Shown: one piece after another, positions 52,601 to 61,300 of the stretch | Position numbering within the stretch: position 1 is the first letter of the stretch | Layout: the number at the start of each line of letters is the position of its first letter | Assembly: GCA_013400975.1 (NCBI GenBank) | Contig: WBMZ01008949.1 | Span: 62,001 to 126,000, forward strand | DNA length: 64,000 nucleotides | Direction of reading: 5' to 3' | Origin: Atrichornis clamosus | Lineage: Eukaryota; Chordata; Aves; Passeriformes; Menuridae | Made by a program: the position numbers and the translations under genes | The notes under the pieces: generated by a model | Told to the model about the DNA's origin: nothing | Seen by the model: the letters and a program-made list of their open reading frames with translations, nothing else | The model's database searches: none

Positions 52601-52842
52601 CATATATATAAACAACCATCCATACCAAGTATCTCGAAATACTGACCTTTTCTGTTAACCTTAAAGGCATCACTACAGAAGAATACTTAGAAATAATTCT
52701 AGGCAAAATGTAATACAACAAACAGTCACTGACCTGATAGTAAGTTTTTATTTGTTTCACCAAAATAGACAAATTTTGAATCCTTAATGATGCATCATTA
52801 TTTACTTTTTTGTTTATCCTCTGATTAGCAGACTTTGGATTG
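9616..52842 (-). CDS. CCDC88A: CCDC88A, Girdin/GIV (29 exons in window; N-terminus outside)
   Basis: Girdin is a large cytoplasmic scaffold that links G-alpha-i signalling, Akt, PI3K, actin and microtubules. It acts in cell migration, polarity and endosome traffic. Spliced exons (transcript order, high to low coordinates) give 1979 residues plus stop, all in phase with GT-AG introns. Order: HOOK-type domain (1 to about 200), giant coiled coil (about 200-1330, rich in LEKEN/LEQEN heptads), basic lipid-binding block with the Akt-type site RERLKS (Ser1363), cassette exon, GBA motif TLQQFLEES (Phe1633, equivalent to human F1685), tyrosines in DLYFTSS (1718) and NPYATLP (1756), and a tail ending YEYGCV. 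The paralogue Daple is excluded by near-identity to Girdin throughout and by the PRORSD1 neighbour. About 55 residues are missing upstream, giving an estimated full length of about 2034 aa against about 1870 in human. Human comparisons are from memory. Confidence 0.96.
10134..10143 (-). promoter_or_regulatory. candidate internal 5' splice site in terminal exon
   Basis: The coding strand reads TCCA|GTGAGT, close to the U1 consensus, after residue Ser161 of the terminal exon (window residue 1805). Mammalian Girdin diverges into a different short tail at exactly this point (from memory). No acceptor exon encoding that tail was found downstream in the window. Confidence 0.5.
10624..12160 (-). other. 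CCDC88A intron between W29 and W28
   Basis: A 1537-base GT-AG intron. It holds one weak CR1-like 3'-end resemblance near 11262-11320 and nothing else recognised. Confidence 0.85.
11262..11320 (+). repeat. possible CR1 LINE 3'-end remnant
   Basis: The stretch around CCCTTCCAAC...GGTTCTGTGG resembles the 3' end of CR1 elements (CCCTTCCAACCC...CATTCTGTGATTC). The similarity is short and decayed. Confidence 0.25.
12161..12426 (-). CDS. CCDC88A: CCDC88A exon W28 (GBA motif)
   Basis: Encodes residues 1557-1644. It contains [17 protein letters not shown], a poly-Ser run, and then [16 protein letters not shown], the G-alpha-binding and activating motif. The key Phe1633 (human F1685) is present, as are the regulatory serines equivalent to human S1674 and S1689. 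It lets Girdin act as a non-receptor exchange factor for G-alpha-i. Donor GTCAGT follows SNSSE. Confidence 0.95.
13808..13888 (-). CDS. CCDC88A: CCDC88A exon W27
   Basis: 81 bases: (A)[17 protein letters not shown] then NNASLHEVK, a Ser/Asn-rich segment. Acceptor CATTCAG, donor GTATGC. Confidence 0.93.
14843..14914 (-). CDS. CCDC88A: CCDC88A exon W26
   Basis: 72 bases: (D)[18 protein letters not shown] then GSRVH. Acceptor GTGTATAG, donor GTAAGA. It is in frame, so it could be skipped in principle. Confidence 0.92.
15200..15403 (-). CDS. CCDC88A: CCDC88A exon W25
   Basis: Encodes [18 protein letters not shown] through [10 protein letters not shown], with split codons at both ends. It lies in the disordered C-terminal third. 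Acceptor ATCCCAG, donor GTATAG. Confidence 0.94.
15404..16486 (-). other. CCDC88A intron downstream of cassette exon
   Basis: The intron between W25 and W24. It carries the 12-bp-period A/T repeat close to the donor of the cassette exon and a purine-rich GGGAGGGAAGGGAGGGAG-like tract near 15546-15565. Confidence 0.85.
16229..16341. repeat. A-rich tandem repeat with 12-bp period
   Basis: An A tract from 16229 to 16312 is interrupted by single T bases at 16243, 16255, 16267, 16279 and 16291, exactly 12 bases apart. It is followed by GGGG and further A-rich sequence to 16341. On the CCDC88A transcript it reads as long U runs, 145-257 bases after the donor of cassette exon W24. Confidence 0.95.
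16487..16570 (-). CDS. CCDC88A: CCDC88A exon W24, in-frame 28-codon cassette exon
   Basis: 84 bases flanked by ATAAAAG and GTAAGA. With its neighbours it reads [18 protein letters not shown] then [11 protein letters not shown]. It is too short to stand out as an ORF and was found by phase and resemblance to the segment present in the long human Girdin isoform. Its length is a multiple of three and both flanking exons join in frame without it, so it can be skipped. It is rich in Lys and Arg. Confidence 0.88.
16571..21294 (-). other. CCDC88A intron between W24 and W23
   Basis: 4.7 kb intron. It contains some moderately GC-rich stretches (for example 19200-19440) that give short spurious reading frames. 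No conserved exon, RNA gene or defined repeat was recognised. Confidence 0.8.
21295..21509 (-). CDS. CCDC88A: CCDC88A exon W23 (lipid-binding block and Akt site)
   Basis: Encodes residues 1338-1408. The basic helix [17 protein letters not shown] corresponds to the phosphoinositide-binding region of Girdin. It is followed by RERLKSVTL, an R-x-R-x-x-S Akt consensus equivalent to human Ser1416 (bird Ser1363 here). A Ser/Asp-rich segment ([15 protein letters not shown]) ends the exon. It is very GC/CpG-rich. Its last base A is shared with either the next exon or the one after it. Confidence 0.94.
21702..21794 (-). CDS. CCDC88A: CCDC88A exon W22 (end of coiled coil)
   Basis: Encodes [17 protein letters not shown] then [13 protein letters not shown], where the coiled coil ends in a Pro-rich turn. 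Acceptor TTTGCAG, donor GTACTG, splitting an Arg codon. Confidence 0.93.
22401..22546 (-). CDS. CCDC88A: CCDC88A exon W21 (coiled coil)
   Basis: Encodes [18 protein letters not shown] through [11 protein letters not shown] and two bases of an Ile codon. Acceptor TCAACAG, donor GTGAGT. Confidence 0.93.
22932..23118 (-). CDS. CCDC88A: CCDC88A exon W20 (coiled coil)
   Basis: 62 codons: [18 protein letters not shown] through STKLNNQCE. The acceptor is ATCCCAG, and the first base completes Arg with exon W19. Donor GTATGT. Confidence 0.92.
23643..23786 (-). CDS. CCDC88A: CCDC88A exon W19 (coiled coil)
   Basis: Encodes [18 protein letters not shown] through [13 protein letters not shown] and part of an Arg codon. 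Acceptor TTGGCAG, donor GTAAAG. Confidence 0.92.
23981..24258 (-). CDS. CCDC88A: CCDC88A exon W18 (coiled coil)
   Basis: Encodes [18 protein letters not shown] through [11 protein letters not shown] plus two bases of an Arg codon. It is strongly GC-rich at third positions, unlike W13. Donor GTGAGT. Confidence 0.94.
24259..26549 (-). other. CCDC88A intron between W18 and W17
   Basis: 2.3 kb, AT-rich, with a T run near 26151-26163. A 115-codon minus-strand frame at 25305-25652 matches no family I recognise and looks like chance. Confidence 0.8.
26550..26711 (-). CDS. CCDC88A: CCDC88A exon W17 (Gln-rich coiled coil)
   Basis: 54 codons: [17 protein letters not shown] through [11 protein letters not shown]. 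Gln and Asn occupy many heptad surface positions. Acceptor CCCCCAG, donor GTAATA. Confidence 0.94.
27231..27407 (-). CDS. CCDC88A: CCDC88A exon W16 (coiled-coil break)
   Basis: 59 codons: [17 protein letters not shown], a Ser/Pro break ([18 protein letters not shown]), then [17 protein letters not shown]. The break is about four residues longer than the human version recalled. Acceptor ATTCCAG, donor GTAAGA. Confidence 0.92.
27997..28135 (-). CDS. CCDC88A: CCDC88A exon W15 (coiled coil)
   Basis: Completes the Arg codon and encodes [18 protein letters not shown] through LRQELKT. The acceptor GGCCAGTAG is poor; the exon edge is fixed by phase and family sequence. Donor GTAAGG. Confidence 0.92.
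28136..31000 (-). other. CCDC88A intron between W15 and W14
   Basis: 2.9 kb. It has one CTCF-like GC-rich motif at about 28384-28402. No gene recognised. Confidence 0.8.
28384..28402 (+). promoter_or_regulatory. CTCF-like motif
   Basis: CACACCAGGGGGGCGCTGG resembles the CTCF core (CCACCAGGGGGCGCT) but has one extra G. It stands out as a CpG-containing island in AT-rich intron. Confidence 0.3.
31001..31128 (-). CDS. CCDC88A: CCDC88A exon W14 (coiled coil)
   Basis: Encodes [18 protein letters not shown] through [10 protein letters not shown] and two bases of an Arg codon. Acceptor TGTGTAAG is weak in pyrimidines; donor GTGAGA. Confidence 0.92.
31566..32636 (-). CDS. CCDC88A: CCDC88A exon W13 (357-codon coiled-coil exon)
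   Basis: One uninterrupted 1071-base exon encoding residues 496-852, from [18 protein letters not shown] to VTLREV-side TLRE. It is a pure coiled coil with recurrent Leu-Glu-x-Glu-Asn units ([31 protein letters not shown]). It is AT-rich and Lys/Glu/Gln-rich. Acceptor AAATTAG, donor GTAAAC, phase 0 at both ends. In the family this region supports parallel dimerisation. Confidence 0.96.
32637..34710 (-). other. CCDC88A intron between W13 and W12
   Basis: 2.1 kb. The plus-strand frame across 34162-34953 runs antisense through exon W12 and is not a gene. Nothing else recognised. Confidence 0.8.
34711..34848 (-). CDS. CCDC88A: CCDC88A exon W12 (coiled coil)
   Basis: 46 codons: [18 protein letters not shown] through [10 protein letters not shown]. 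Acceptor TTTCCCAG, donor GTGAGT. Confidence 0.93.
36236..36420 (-). CDS. CCDC88A: CCDC88A exon W11 (coiled coil)
   Basis: Completes the Val codon and encodes [18 protein letters not shown] through [11 protein letters not shown]. Acceptor TCCTGTAG, donor GTGATG. Confidence 0.93.
37042..37186 (-). CDS. CCDC88A: CCDC88A exon W10 (coiled coil)
   Basis: Encodes [18 protein letters not shown] through [13 protein letters not shown] plus the first base of a Val codon. Acceptor TTTTCCAG, donor GTAAAG. Confidence 0.93.
37682..37828 (-). CDS. CCDC88A: CCDC88A exon W9 (coiled coil)
   Basis: 49 codons: [18 protein letters not shown] through [15 protein letters not shown]. Acceptor TTCCTGCAG, donor GTAAGT. 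Confidence 0.93.
39223..39381 (-). CDS. CCDC88A: CCDC88A exon W8 (coiled coil)
   Basis: 53 codons from [18 protein letters not shown] to [16 protein letters not shown]. This block is very strongly conserved in the Girdin/Daple/Gipie family. Acceptor GTCCCAG, donor GTGAAT. Confidence 0.94.
39945..40026 (-). CDS. CCDC88A: CCDC88A exon W7 (coiled coil)
   Basis: 82 bases: [17 protein letters not shown] and [10 protein letters not shown], a continuous heptad pattern. Acceptor CTTTTCAG, donor GTGTGG. Confidence 0.93.
40027..42824 (-). other. CCDC88A intron between W7 and W6
   Basis: 2.8 kb AT-rich intron without recognised elements; GC content rises only at the W6 end. Confidence 0.8.
42825..42991 (-). 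CDS. CCDC88A: CCDC88A exon W6 (HOOK to coiled-coil linker)
   Basis: Encodes [18 protein letters not shown], a Ser/Pro linker [20 protein letters not shown], and the start of the coiled coil ([17 protein letters not shown]). It is notably GC- and CpG-rich compared with its AT-rich introns. Donor GTGAGT splits a Leu codon. Confidence 0.93.
42992..44071 (-). other. CCDC88A intron between W6 and W5
   Basis: 1.1 kb intron with nothing recognised beyond splice sites. Confidence 0.8.
44072..44212 (-). CDS. CCDC88A: CCDC88A exon W5 (end of HOOK domain)
   Basis: 47 codons from [14 protein letters not shown] to [14 protein letters not shown]. The middle ([14 protein letters not shown]) differs markedly from the human sequence I remember, while both flanks are essentially identical. 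Donor GTATGG. Confidence 0.92.
44776..44859 (-). CDS. CCDC88A: CCDC88A exon W4 (HOOK domain)
   Basis: 28 whole codons: [18 protein letters not shown] then [10 protein letters not shown]. Donor GTATTT, acceptor ATTTTTAG. Phase 0 at both ends. Confidence 0.93.
45167..45225 (-). CDS. CCDC88A: CCDC88A exon W3 (HOOK domain)
   Basis: The shortest exon, 59 bases. It completes the split Glu codon and encodes [19 protein letters not shown]. Acceptor TGTTCTTAG, donor GTAAGT. Confidence 0.93.
45610..45671. repeat. 31-bp direct tandem duplication
   Basis: The unit starting AGGTGACAAGTTCATTTAAA at 45610-45640 is repeated directly at 45641-45671, differing at only a few bases at the unit end. It looks like a recent local duplication. 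Confidence 0.93.
46480..46890. repeat. pyrimidine-rich strand-asymmetric tract
   Basis: Long C/T-dominated runs on the + strand (polypurine on the CCDC88A transcript), such as CTTTCCCCTTCCCCCTCTGC near 46648-46674. It is not a simple repeat; its origin is unknown. Confidence 0.6.
48844..48913 (-). CDS. CCDC88A: CCDC88A exon W2 (HOOK domain)
   Basis: 70 bases encoding [17 protein letters not shown] and GKNPFS plus the first base of a Glu codon. Acceptor TTTTATAG, donor GTAAGT. Confidence 0.93.
48914..52733 (-). other. CCDC88A intron between W2 and W1
   Basis: 3.8 kb intron. GC content is higher around 51000-52300, with several chance reading frames, none of them resembling a known protein. 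Confidence 0.8.
52734..52842 (-). CDS. CCDC88A: CCDC88A exon W1 (HOOK domain)
   Basis: First exon visible in the window, probably exon 3 of the gene. It starts with the last base of a split Ile codon, then [17 protein letters not shown] and [14 protein letters not shown]. Flanks are TTTTGCAG and GTCAGT, and it ends in phase 0. It matches the HOOK-type N-terminal domain of Girdin; the region preceding NPK is outside the window. Confidence 0.93.
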
Positions 52843-53864
52843 CTGCAAAAGAAAAAAGAAAGAGTAAATTAAACGCACTGAACATTAATCTTTAAAGCTT
52901 TCTATAGAAAACAAATGGTATTGTTAATGTGCCAGCACAACCACTCCCTGTCTTGATTACCAAGCCTTGTCTTCCCTCTCCACAAATCAACAAGGAGTTG
53001 TGGAAGATGGAATTAACTTGAAATGTGACTCTGACACAGCCAGACCCACACTCTTGTTGGCCATCAACGTGGTCTGGGGAGCACCCATCACAATTCCCGG
53101 GGAATGGGTCTGACAGGAAAGTTTGTGTGGCTCTGCACTTCCCTGCAGCAGCCCCATCCTTGATGGAATACAGACAGCAGAACACAAATATTCCAGCACA
53201 CACTGCCCACATCAGCACACAAACACCAGAACCCAACCTGGCTGCATTATCCAACCTCTATTTACTGACAAACTATTGCTATTTTACCATCATCAGGCAC
53301 ACAAAACAGAAGGTAATTTTCAACTTTTAGAACAATGAATATGAAATTCATCGTGCTAACGCACACTAAATTATTTTAAATATATTTACAGAGCCCTGAG
53401 ATCTGTCAATAAAGGGATCATTAACTGGAGTTTTTGTCATGTACTATCATATACTACCAGATTTTTCTCTGGTTTGTCTTGGCTTCAGAGAGGAAATCAA
53501 TCACTTTTTCCTTCACAAAGCAGAAAGGATCTGAGGAAATGCAGATGAGTCACCCTTTTTCAATACTTCATAACACATCAAGCTATTACCACACACAGGA
53601 CAGCATAACAAGCATTCACCGGGATTTTTCATGGAAAACAACGCAGAATCAGAGCATCCCTCACAACACTCTTTTAAATGTTTGAAGTATTCATGAGGGA
53701 TGGCCAGTGTGAAGTTTCTTACTTTTACAGAGATACTTGATACAGCTGCACAATACAACTTTTGATATGTAATGGTATTATTGTCTGGTTTAATGATATT
53801 ATTATCAGATAAATGAGAGCTGGCTGGGATCCTGCACTCAAACAAGAAACTACCAACTTCTCCC

Positions 53865-54150
53865 TGTCAAACCAGGGGTTCCTGCAGGGGCATGTGTCTG
53901 CTGGCTCTGCTTTTATTCAACATCGTGATTAATGATTTAGACAATGGAATACAGAATATACTTTCCAGAACTGCCACTGGCAAAGTTTGGGAGAAAAAAA
54001 TCCCCAAAAAACAACCTTCAAAAAATACTATGGCAATGGAGAATGATCTTGGTAACGTGCAAAAGCAGCATAATGGAATTCAATAACTCACACACAGGCA
54101 AAGGATTAGACTCAGAATCAAATGCAGAAAGAGGAGTCATTTGCTATAAT
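53865..54150 (+). mobile_element. CR1-type LINE fragment, reverse transcriptase region, degenerate
   Basis: A + strand frame reads LLFNIVINDLDNGIQNILS, matching the block before the active site in CR1 reverse transcriptases (typically LFNIFINDLD.GIECTLSKFADDTKLG). Upstream bases (CAGGGGTTCCTGCAGGGG) fit the preceding GVPQGS region after a frameshift. Downstream, TAATGGAATTCAATAA fits the later MEFN-K region. The Asp-Asp catalytic pair is not preserved and frames are broken, so the element is dead. It lies antisense to CCDC88A in its intron. Confidence 0.8.
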
Positions 54151-57100
54151 ACAAAAATGACCTGAACATTATATTATTATGACTTACTTTGATGCAATTT
54201 ATCACTTCAATTGGTAATTTCACATACTCTCTGCACAAGACAAAATTTACATATTTTCCACATAAATTTAAATTACTTACACAAACTTTATTTGCCTTTT
54301 ACAGCTTGCTTAATTTTTGGCATACTAGATTTTTAAAAATATACATTTATGTCTTTTCTTCTGTTTATTGCTATGAGCATTTCCTGGCTTGTAAGCACAA
54401 ATAGAAATAATAGAAAAAACATCGCTGGGAAAGGAAGTCAGGTCATATGTAAAACGCACCTCCAACACACAGACATTTTAAAAATAAAAGCAGTAAGCAC
54501 AGCATCTTTTTTCTGTATTTATGAATGTAAATCTAGGAAAATTAGGACAGGGGTAATTGCCTCATTCCTAAATGCTCATAACTATGTTTCTAAAAATATT
54601 ATAAATAATTAAAGTACATTTTAGAATATATTAGCCAAAACTATGTGACCCAGATGTCACCTTGGATTTATTAGTTTGGCCAACCTGTAGCTGTAAAAGC
54701 AACTAAATGAGCTAAAAATAATTATGCTTTGCAGATGTACAGAACAGAACTCCCTTCCACATTGAATTCATTCAAATTTGTTAAAATCAGAAAAGAAAAT
54801 CCACAATAAATCCTGCTGACCTACAGAGATCAGCTGAAGTCTCCTATTTCTACATTCATATCTCCAAAAGGCCGATTTGGGCCCTTAATCTTCATCTTTA
54901 ATCTTAATGACTATCGGATTATCTCTGGGCTTTTTCATCATCTTCAGCAGCATTTCTACAGCCACACATTTTAGATTACTCCCCCTTTAGAGCACTCAAA
55001 ACAGAGGGCACTGGAGTTTCCTGGACATTGTAAAAGCTTGTATTTCAGCATCCACACAAAAATTAGTGTGCAACCACAGGAATTCAAAACACAAATGTCA
55101 TAAAAGCTCAGGCCTTACATTTTCTCATTTCAGAAGCTGTACTAGAATATCGAGATTGATCCTGTATGAACAAAAACTTGTAACACTGGCATAGCACTGG
55201 GTCTTCATGACACAGAGGGATCAGCCCAGCCAGCATGGAAACCTCAGCTCCCTCTATGACAAGCTGACCTGCTTAGTGCCAAGATGATTCATTCCAGCAT
55301 CTTAAAACAGAAAGTTGGGGTTTTTTTGTTTTAGTTTGGCTTTTTTCTCATTGTTGTTGCTGGCATAAATTGCAGAAAACACTTTACTGAGGCTGTGAAT
55401 CTTTGCTGCGAAAACCTGGGCCACAGATATGCTCTGGAACTGGATCTTTACCACTTGAAAAAACTCCACAGTCCAGTTAAAAGATGCTCTGCTAGCACAG
55501 AGGATCAACAACTAAAATGAGAATGTCAGCCTTGGGACAACCCGGTGCACAGAACAAGTTTATTTTAATGATTTTAAGCTTTTCCAAAAGATTATGGTCC
55601 AACAGAAAACACAAACTCCAAATTTCCTCAACATTTTTCAGCAGAGCTTTAAAACAGGTAATGGTAACAAGAAGCTTAACCCATTGTTTTTGAGGATCAA
55701 TAAAACCAAGGCACTTAGATTTCAGTACTAACACTACTAATCTCTAGTTATCATTTTAAATTTAATTAAACATGTACCCTCAATAACTCATGATATGTAG
55801 TAGACTTTTATCACTTGTTTGGTAATTAATGTCCTTTGGATCATTTTTCTTCAGCCATGGGAGGTCAGTTGTCTTTGACTCTCAATTAATACACGTTAGC
55901 CATGACTTGGATGACTGACTTGGCAAGAAAATTGGTTTTTATGCTTCCTGGAGTGAAATCCTACTCTCAGTACCTTCCAGGGCAAACAGGACTTTATCTC
56001 TGTGCTACAGTAATTGAAATCTTTGTAACCACATTATGTCATTAAATGATTACAAACACAGACTGTTTATAGGCTACCTGCTAAAATGACTGCTTAAAGT
56101 AAACTTTTAAAAGTTAAAATGCTGAAAAATAAACTTTTAAAATGGAGGCATTCTTCTACCAAGTGGCCTCTGTGCCTGTGTTCACCAGAGTTCCCTCATC
56201 TTCAGTCAGTGATTTCTGCCTTTCAGATTACGTCAGAACTGTCAGTTTTGTGGATGGAACAGCCAAGCACAGACCTGACAGATCCCTCCTCGCACCACTG
56301 TTACCAAAAGGACCTTGATTAGGTCCCTGAGCAGGAAATCCCTTATTTAAAAAAAATAACTAAACCAAATATTGACCACCAGATCTCATTCCTCAGAGAC
56401 TCCAACCTGAATGCTCAGTAGTCTCCTTAACCAACAAAAGAGCATTTTAAATATTCTCATTTAGTCAATATAGTCCATCATGTTAAGTACTGATGTCTTA
56501 ATTTGTCCCTCTCGAAGAGGAAATAATACAGCAGGATGCTGGCTACACATTTCCATTAGATCTTGTTTGTAGCATTGTATTTTTCAGGTTGGTCCAAACC
56601 AGAACATATTAACTTTTCTAAAAAGCACGAAATGTGATGTGCAAATATTTTTCATACAGACAGATAAAATTCTGAACATGAACTGTCACAAACCTTACAA
56701 GAGAATCTTTAAACTAGTTTACATTAATTGAAAACAAATTTATTTAAGATTTTAAGAGAGTGCTTTACCCATATGTTGAATTGTTGAATTTTTATGACCA
56801 GTAAAATGTTGATAATGATTGTATTTTTATTAATGCAAAACAATTCTGTTTATTAGAATACATTTGGTTCAATGACACTGAAATAAACTGGTACATGCTG
56901 TTGGGAATACAAGACACAAATTAAATAATTTTGAAGCTAAACTGGTTCCAAAATAGACCTTTATAAACCACAGCTTTAAAAAGCAGCTTCTTAAAACCGT
57001 AAGATTCTAGTGGCTACTATAAACATTTTTAAGGCCATCCATGCTCTGAACTGCTCCTTTTATTAGGTGGAGATACTGAGTTGCTTTAGCGGCAAACAGC

Positions 57101-58353
57101 CCAGCAAAATAGGGCAGATCTGTCTAGAAGTCGATAGGAAGCAGAGCGGTAAAAGATACCCTTAAGCAATTTTACATTTAAGAGCAACCTACTTATGACA
57201 AGATACATTAATTTCAATAGCAATAAAACCAGACAGGAGCATCTATCCCAATAATGCATTAGTTTAAAACTCCTGATTACAGAGGGAACTTCAGTGATTT
57301 TGAAATACTACCAGTGTCATGAATCACAGATTGAGACTTCATATAATCAGGGATTATGTGTCTTTAATTTTTCATTGACCAAAATCTATCAGAAATGGGA
57401 ATGTGATAGCTTAATGGCCTCATGCTTAAATCTGTGCAGACTGCAAACCAGTTGTGTCCTCCCTTGCCATCTGTTCCTTGATGGTACTTAATGATTAAGT
57501 CTGGTATCACAACGCACCCTAATTTTAAATATACCATTGTATTCGTTGAATTCAGTGAAATGCTGAAATAGCACTTTGGAAAAAATAAGTGAACATCTCA
57601 AAGGGTAATAAATACTGACTGTTACCCTGTGGTTTAGCTTACAGTAGCATGTCATTCACTTGTAGAAATACATGTTGCTTGCCTAATAAAATTAAATTTT
57701 TTGCAAAGTTCTTTTAACTGGAATACTGAGGTTCACTCTTGATATCTGTCAAATATTTCAATAATTATTGATAATAGAATTGCAAGTAATAAAGCAGCAT
57801 CTCCATTATTTACTATTGGCGTGAAAACAACAAGCACACTCAGAACATATTTACAAAGAGATTTACTATAACAGTGTCCTTTTACTGACAAAACAGTAAC
57901 AAAGTAAAAATAAAACTGGGGCCTTCACTGGAGAATAACTGATAATCTTCAAATTGCTTAAACATTTGACAATTTATCTTTTAGTTGTACAACACCTGTA
58001 TCTATTCCCTCAAGACAATACTGCTTGAGCAGCAACTGTTGCAATGGTCATGTAGTTCTGTGGACATCTGCTCAAATATCTGCAGATATTCCAAACACTG
58101 AGATACCCTTTGCCACAAAATAAGTACCAATACCTCAATTTAAGGACACTTTGCTAACTCTGCACTGAGCAAGGATTGACTGTGTGTGCCAAAAGTTCAA
58201 CAGCTGTATCAAAGGGTTTTTGCCTCGTGATAATGCAAGCTTTAGGAAGCAGGCCTAACATCAAAAGTCTTTTGGCCCTTGCACAAAACCCCACTTCCTA
58301 GGATTATGTCCAACATCATAAACTATTAGGAGGCTGAAGCCCTATGCCTACTT

Positions 58354-58377
58354 AAAAAAAAAAAAAAAAAAAAAAAA
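58354..58377. repeat. A24 homopolymer
   Basis: Twenty-four A bases next to a distinctly more GC-rich block (about 58380-58800). It could be the tail of an old retro-insertion on the + strand or simple slippage; no target duplication was identified. Confidence 0.9.
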
Positions 58378-61300
58378 GCCAAACCAGGACCAACTGGCCC
58401 AACCCCAATCGAGTGGCTGGTGGGGATCACAGGGAGCACTGCCAAGAACAAATTCATGGATACCGAGCATATGCAGACAGCTTCCCTTCTCCCAGCCTGA
58501 GCTCAGCAGCATCTGACCGGGCTGAACTGCTCCCAGGGTAGCTGCTCAGTGCCTCAGCAGTCTTGTTGGCACTCACAGCACAGGAGCTGCCTAATTCCTC
58601 ACGGCTCAAGTGTGCTACAATAGCTGTAGCTGAGGCAGTGCCACAAGCTGTGGTGCCCAGTAACCCTGTGTCTCCCTGCTCCAGGGATATGGACCTGCTG
58701 CACATCACAGCCTCTGGGTGGTCCCCCTGGAGTGGCAATATCTGCATGAAGAGACATCCCCTCACATCTGTACATTCCCAGGTTTACATGGGAATGTGCC
58801 AGGAGCCAGACAAAATCATAGTATATTCAAGAGATCTGCTGATTGATCTTTAATTTCTTCCTCCCAGGATTTTAACACAACCTGAGCCCAGAACAGCCTA
58901 GATCTACTTTTGTTCTCTTTTCCTTAATAGCAGTAAGGAAGGCGCATGCAGGTGAGCAAAATGTATGAGAAAACAAGAGAGGAAGTAAAACAGTTCACCT
59001 GTCAGTGACTAAGCCCACACTGGTATCACTGAATTAACACTCCCCAAAATCCCTAGTTCCAAGTTTACAGAGCAACCACTGCCTTTATCATCAAATAGTA
59101 TGAAATAACTTTATTACTGTTGTTTCACCTTGACTTTGACTATTCAATCAAACCTAGGGAGTCACTACTGACTGCACCAAGTAACCTGGGTGAGCTCCCC
59201 ACAACAAATCAGTGAGAATGTGGAGCAGCCCCTGCTCCACAGCTGGAAAAGGTAATCTGGCTTCCACCAAACTAAGAAGTGAGAAAAATGTACAGCATTC
59301 AGAGCACCACAGAACACTTAACACCAACACACAAAATAAACACAACTAGGTGTTAAAAATTTGAGAATTCCTACAAGAAACATCAAAAAACAAAACTTCT
59401 TTTTGAGGAAACCTGAGAACCAGAAAGTCTGACAAATACACTTTTACTCCAACAAATCCAAGTAACTTTCAAGGGACATCTTGTTGGCTTGCTTGGTTGG
59501 TTTTGGAGGGGTTTTTTAACTACAAAAGGTTTAGCAGCAAATATAATTTGAAAAGGGAGAATTAAACTGCTGTAGTACTTGCTCCACACTACTTTCCAAA
59601 TTAAACTAAACCCAAAAGGTGCCCAGGATGCAAGGGTGTACAGGCCACAGAGGTCAGGAAAGCAAGAAGGTGAACATGCCACAGAAGCAGAACACTGAGG
59701 ATCATGAAGACTGAACTTTTGACTTCTACTTCAAGCACTCCCTGTTATTTTCCCTCTCAGAGTCAACATGTTTTACTTCTGAAAGGAGTTCAAATTTTAA
59801 AGACCTAATCAGCCCAGTACTAATTAACAGAGTAAGTGAAAACTACTTGACTTTGTGATTAGCACCTCAAAGCAACTGACAAGTAGAACAGTGCAAACAT
59901 TGCCACCCACAATAATCCTGTGACAACAGCAAGATCAGCTTTACACATAAGCACTCCCAGCTCCGCATCACAAGATGCAGCATGACTTGGCACCAAACAT
60001 CCCAGGGCACTGAAGTGAGGAAGTGTTCCTACAATGCACCTTGGGGAGATCACTCCGCAAACATACAGGTATTAGTTTGGAACAAACATCAGGAACAGTT
60101 ATAAAAGAAGCAGAATAGGGCCAGCAAGTTGTCATCACTGGCAGGAAGCAGCAAGCAGTACAGAAGAGAAGACAATAAATACTTATTGCCCCGAGCAAAT
60201 GACATTTGTGGAGCTAACACGCTTTCTAAGGTATTTAAAATATTAATTTAAGGGAAAAAGATTATGTAGGATTTAAAAGCAATACACATTCATGCAGTCT
60301 TCTTTATTTATGCTTAAAACTCTTAAAAGAAGTTTGTATGTACAAGTTTTTTTCTTCTATTCTAACAGCACCACAGCAGGATGTACTTTGCTTTTTTTGA
60401 TAATCATAGCACTACCAAAAATAATTTATCCTCGGAAAGACTTGGGAAAATGTTCACTCATTTTACTCTTGACTTTCAATTTCGCTGAAACTATAAATTC
60501 TCAAAAAAAAAATTATTTAGTACTTCAGAGTCACACTGTCTGACCACAGGTAAATATCTCAGCACTCTTGAGTACTAAAAAATGCAGGAAACACTGATGT
60601 GTGATCAGCCAAGTGAGATGGCACCAGAGCTACCCAAATATTGCAGCTTTAGTGACTAGAAAGATTTTTAGTTGTAAAAATAGCACTACACAGATTTCCA
60701 ATAAATACTTTTGGTCAGAACACTATGATTTTAGGTAATTTCCCTTCCTTATGAAGGGAAATAAACCCTCTCTAAGTAAATTATTAACAATAAGATGCAC
60801 ATCTTGATCTTTCTCCATATCCATTTTTAGACTAGTGACAATGTGACATTTGTCCACATTCTCTCACACATCTCCTGGTATCAGTATTCTGGTTTTGCCC
60901 AGCACACACAATACTCTAAATATACAGCAAGTGTATTCCCAAGCTACCAGGAAATTACACCAGACACTTTTCGCTCAAGGGCTTATTTAAGAAAACAAAG
61001 ATACCACACAAAGAAAAACTAGAGCAAATATTTCCCTGAAGCTTAAACCAAGATAAAATTCTGAAATAAACCTAAGTGGACTGTGTCCTATCACTGAAGG
61101 AAAGGAAACAAGTACTGGAGTGTATCTAAATGTGCAAAACAGATTTAAAGATCCACTCAATTACCAGGAATATGATACACACCATTTATGAGTTCATCCC
61201 TTACTGTTTCCCAGTACAAAAATTACAACATAAGTTAATTTTTGCTTGGGTCAAGTAGTAGCCCTGCTTCAATTCAAAGCCTTGGCATCAATTAATCCCA

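Noticed and set aside
9616..52842. Identity as CCDC88C (Daple), suggested by the GCV end
   Set aside because: All other exons match Girdin rather than Daple (for example [23 protein letters not shown] context, [17 protein letters not shown]). PRORSD1 next door is the known neighbour of CCDC88A.
59960..60000. Minus-strand CAAGTCATGCTGCAT, resembling the end of the missing HOOK exon (QVMLQ)
   Set aside because: No matching residues upstream of it, and no splice donor after it. Chance similarity.
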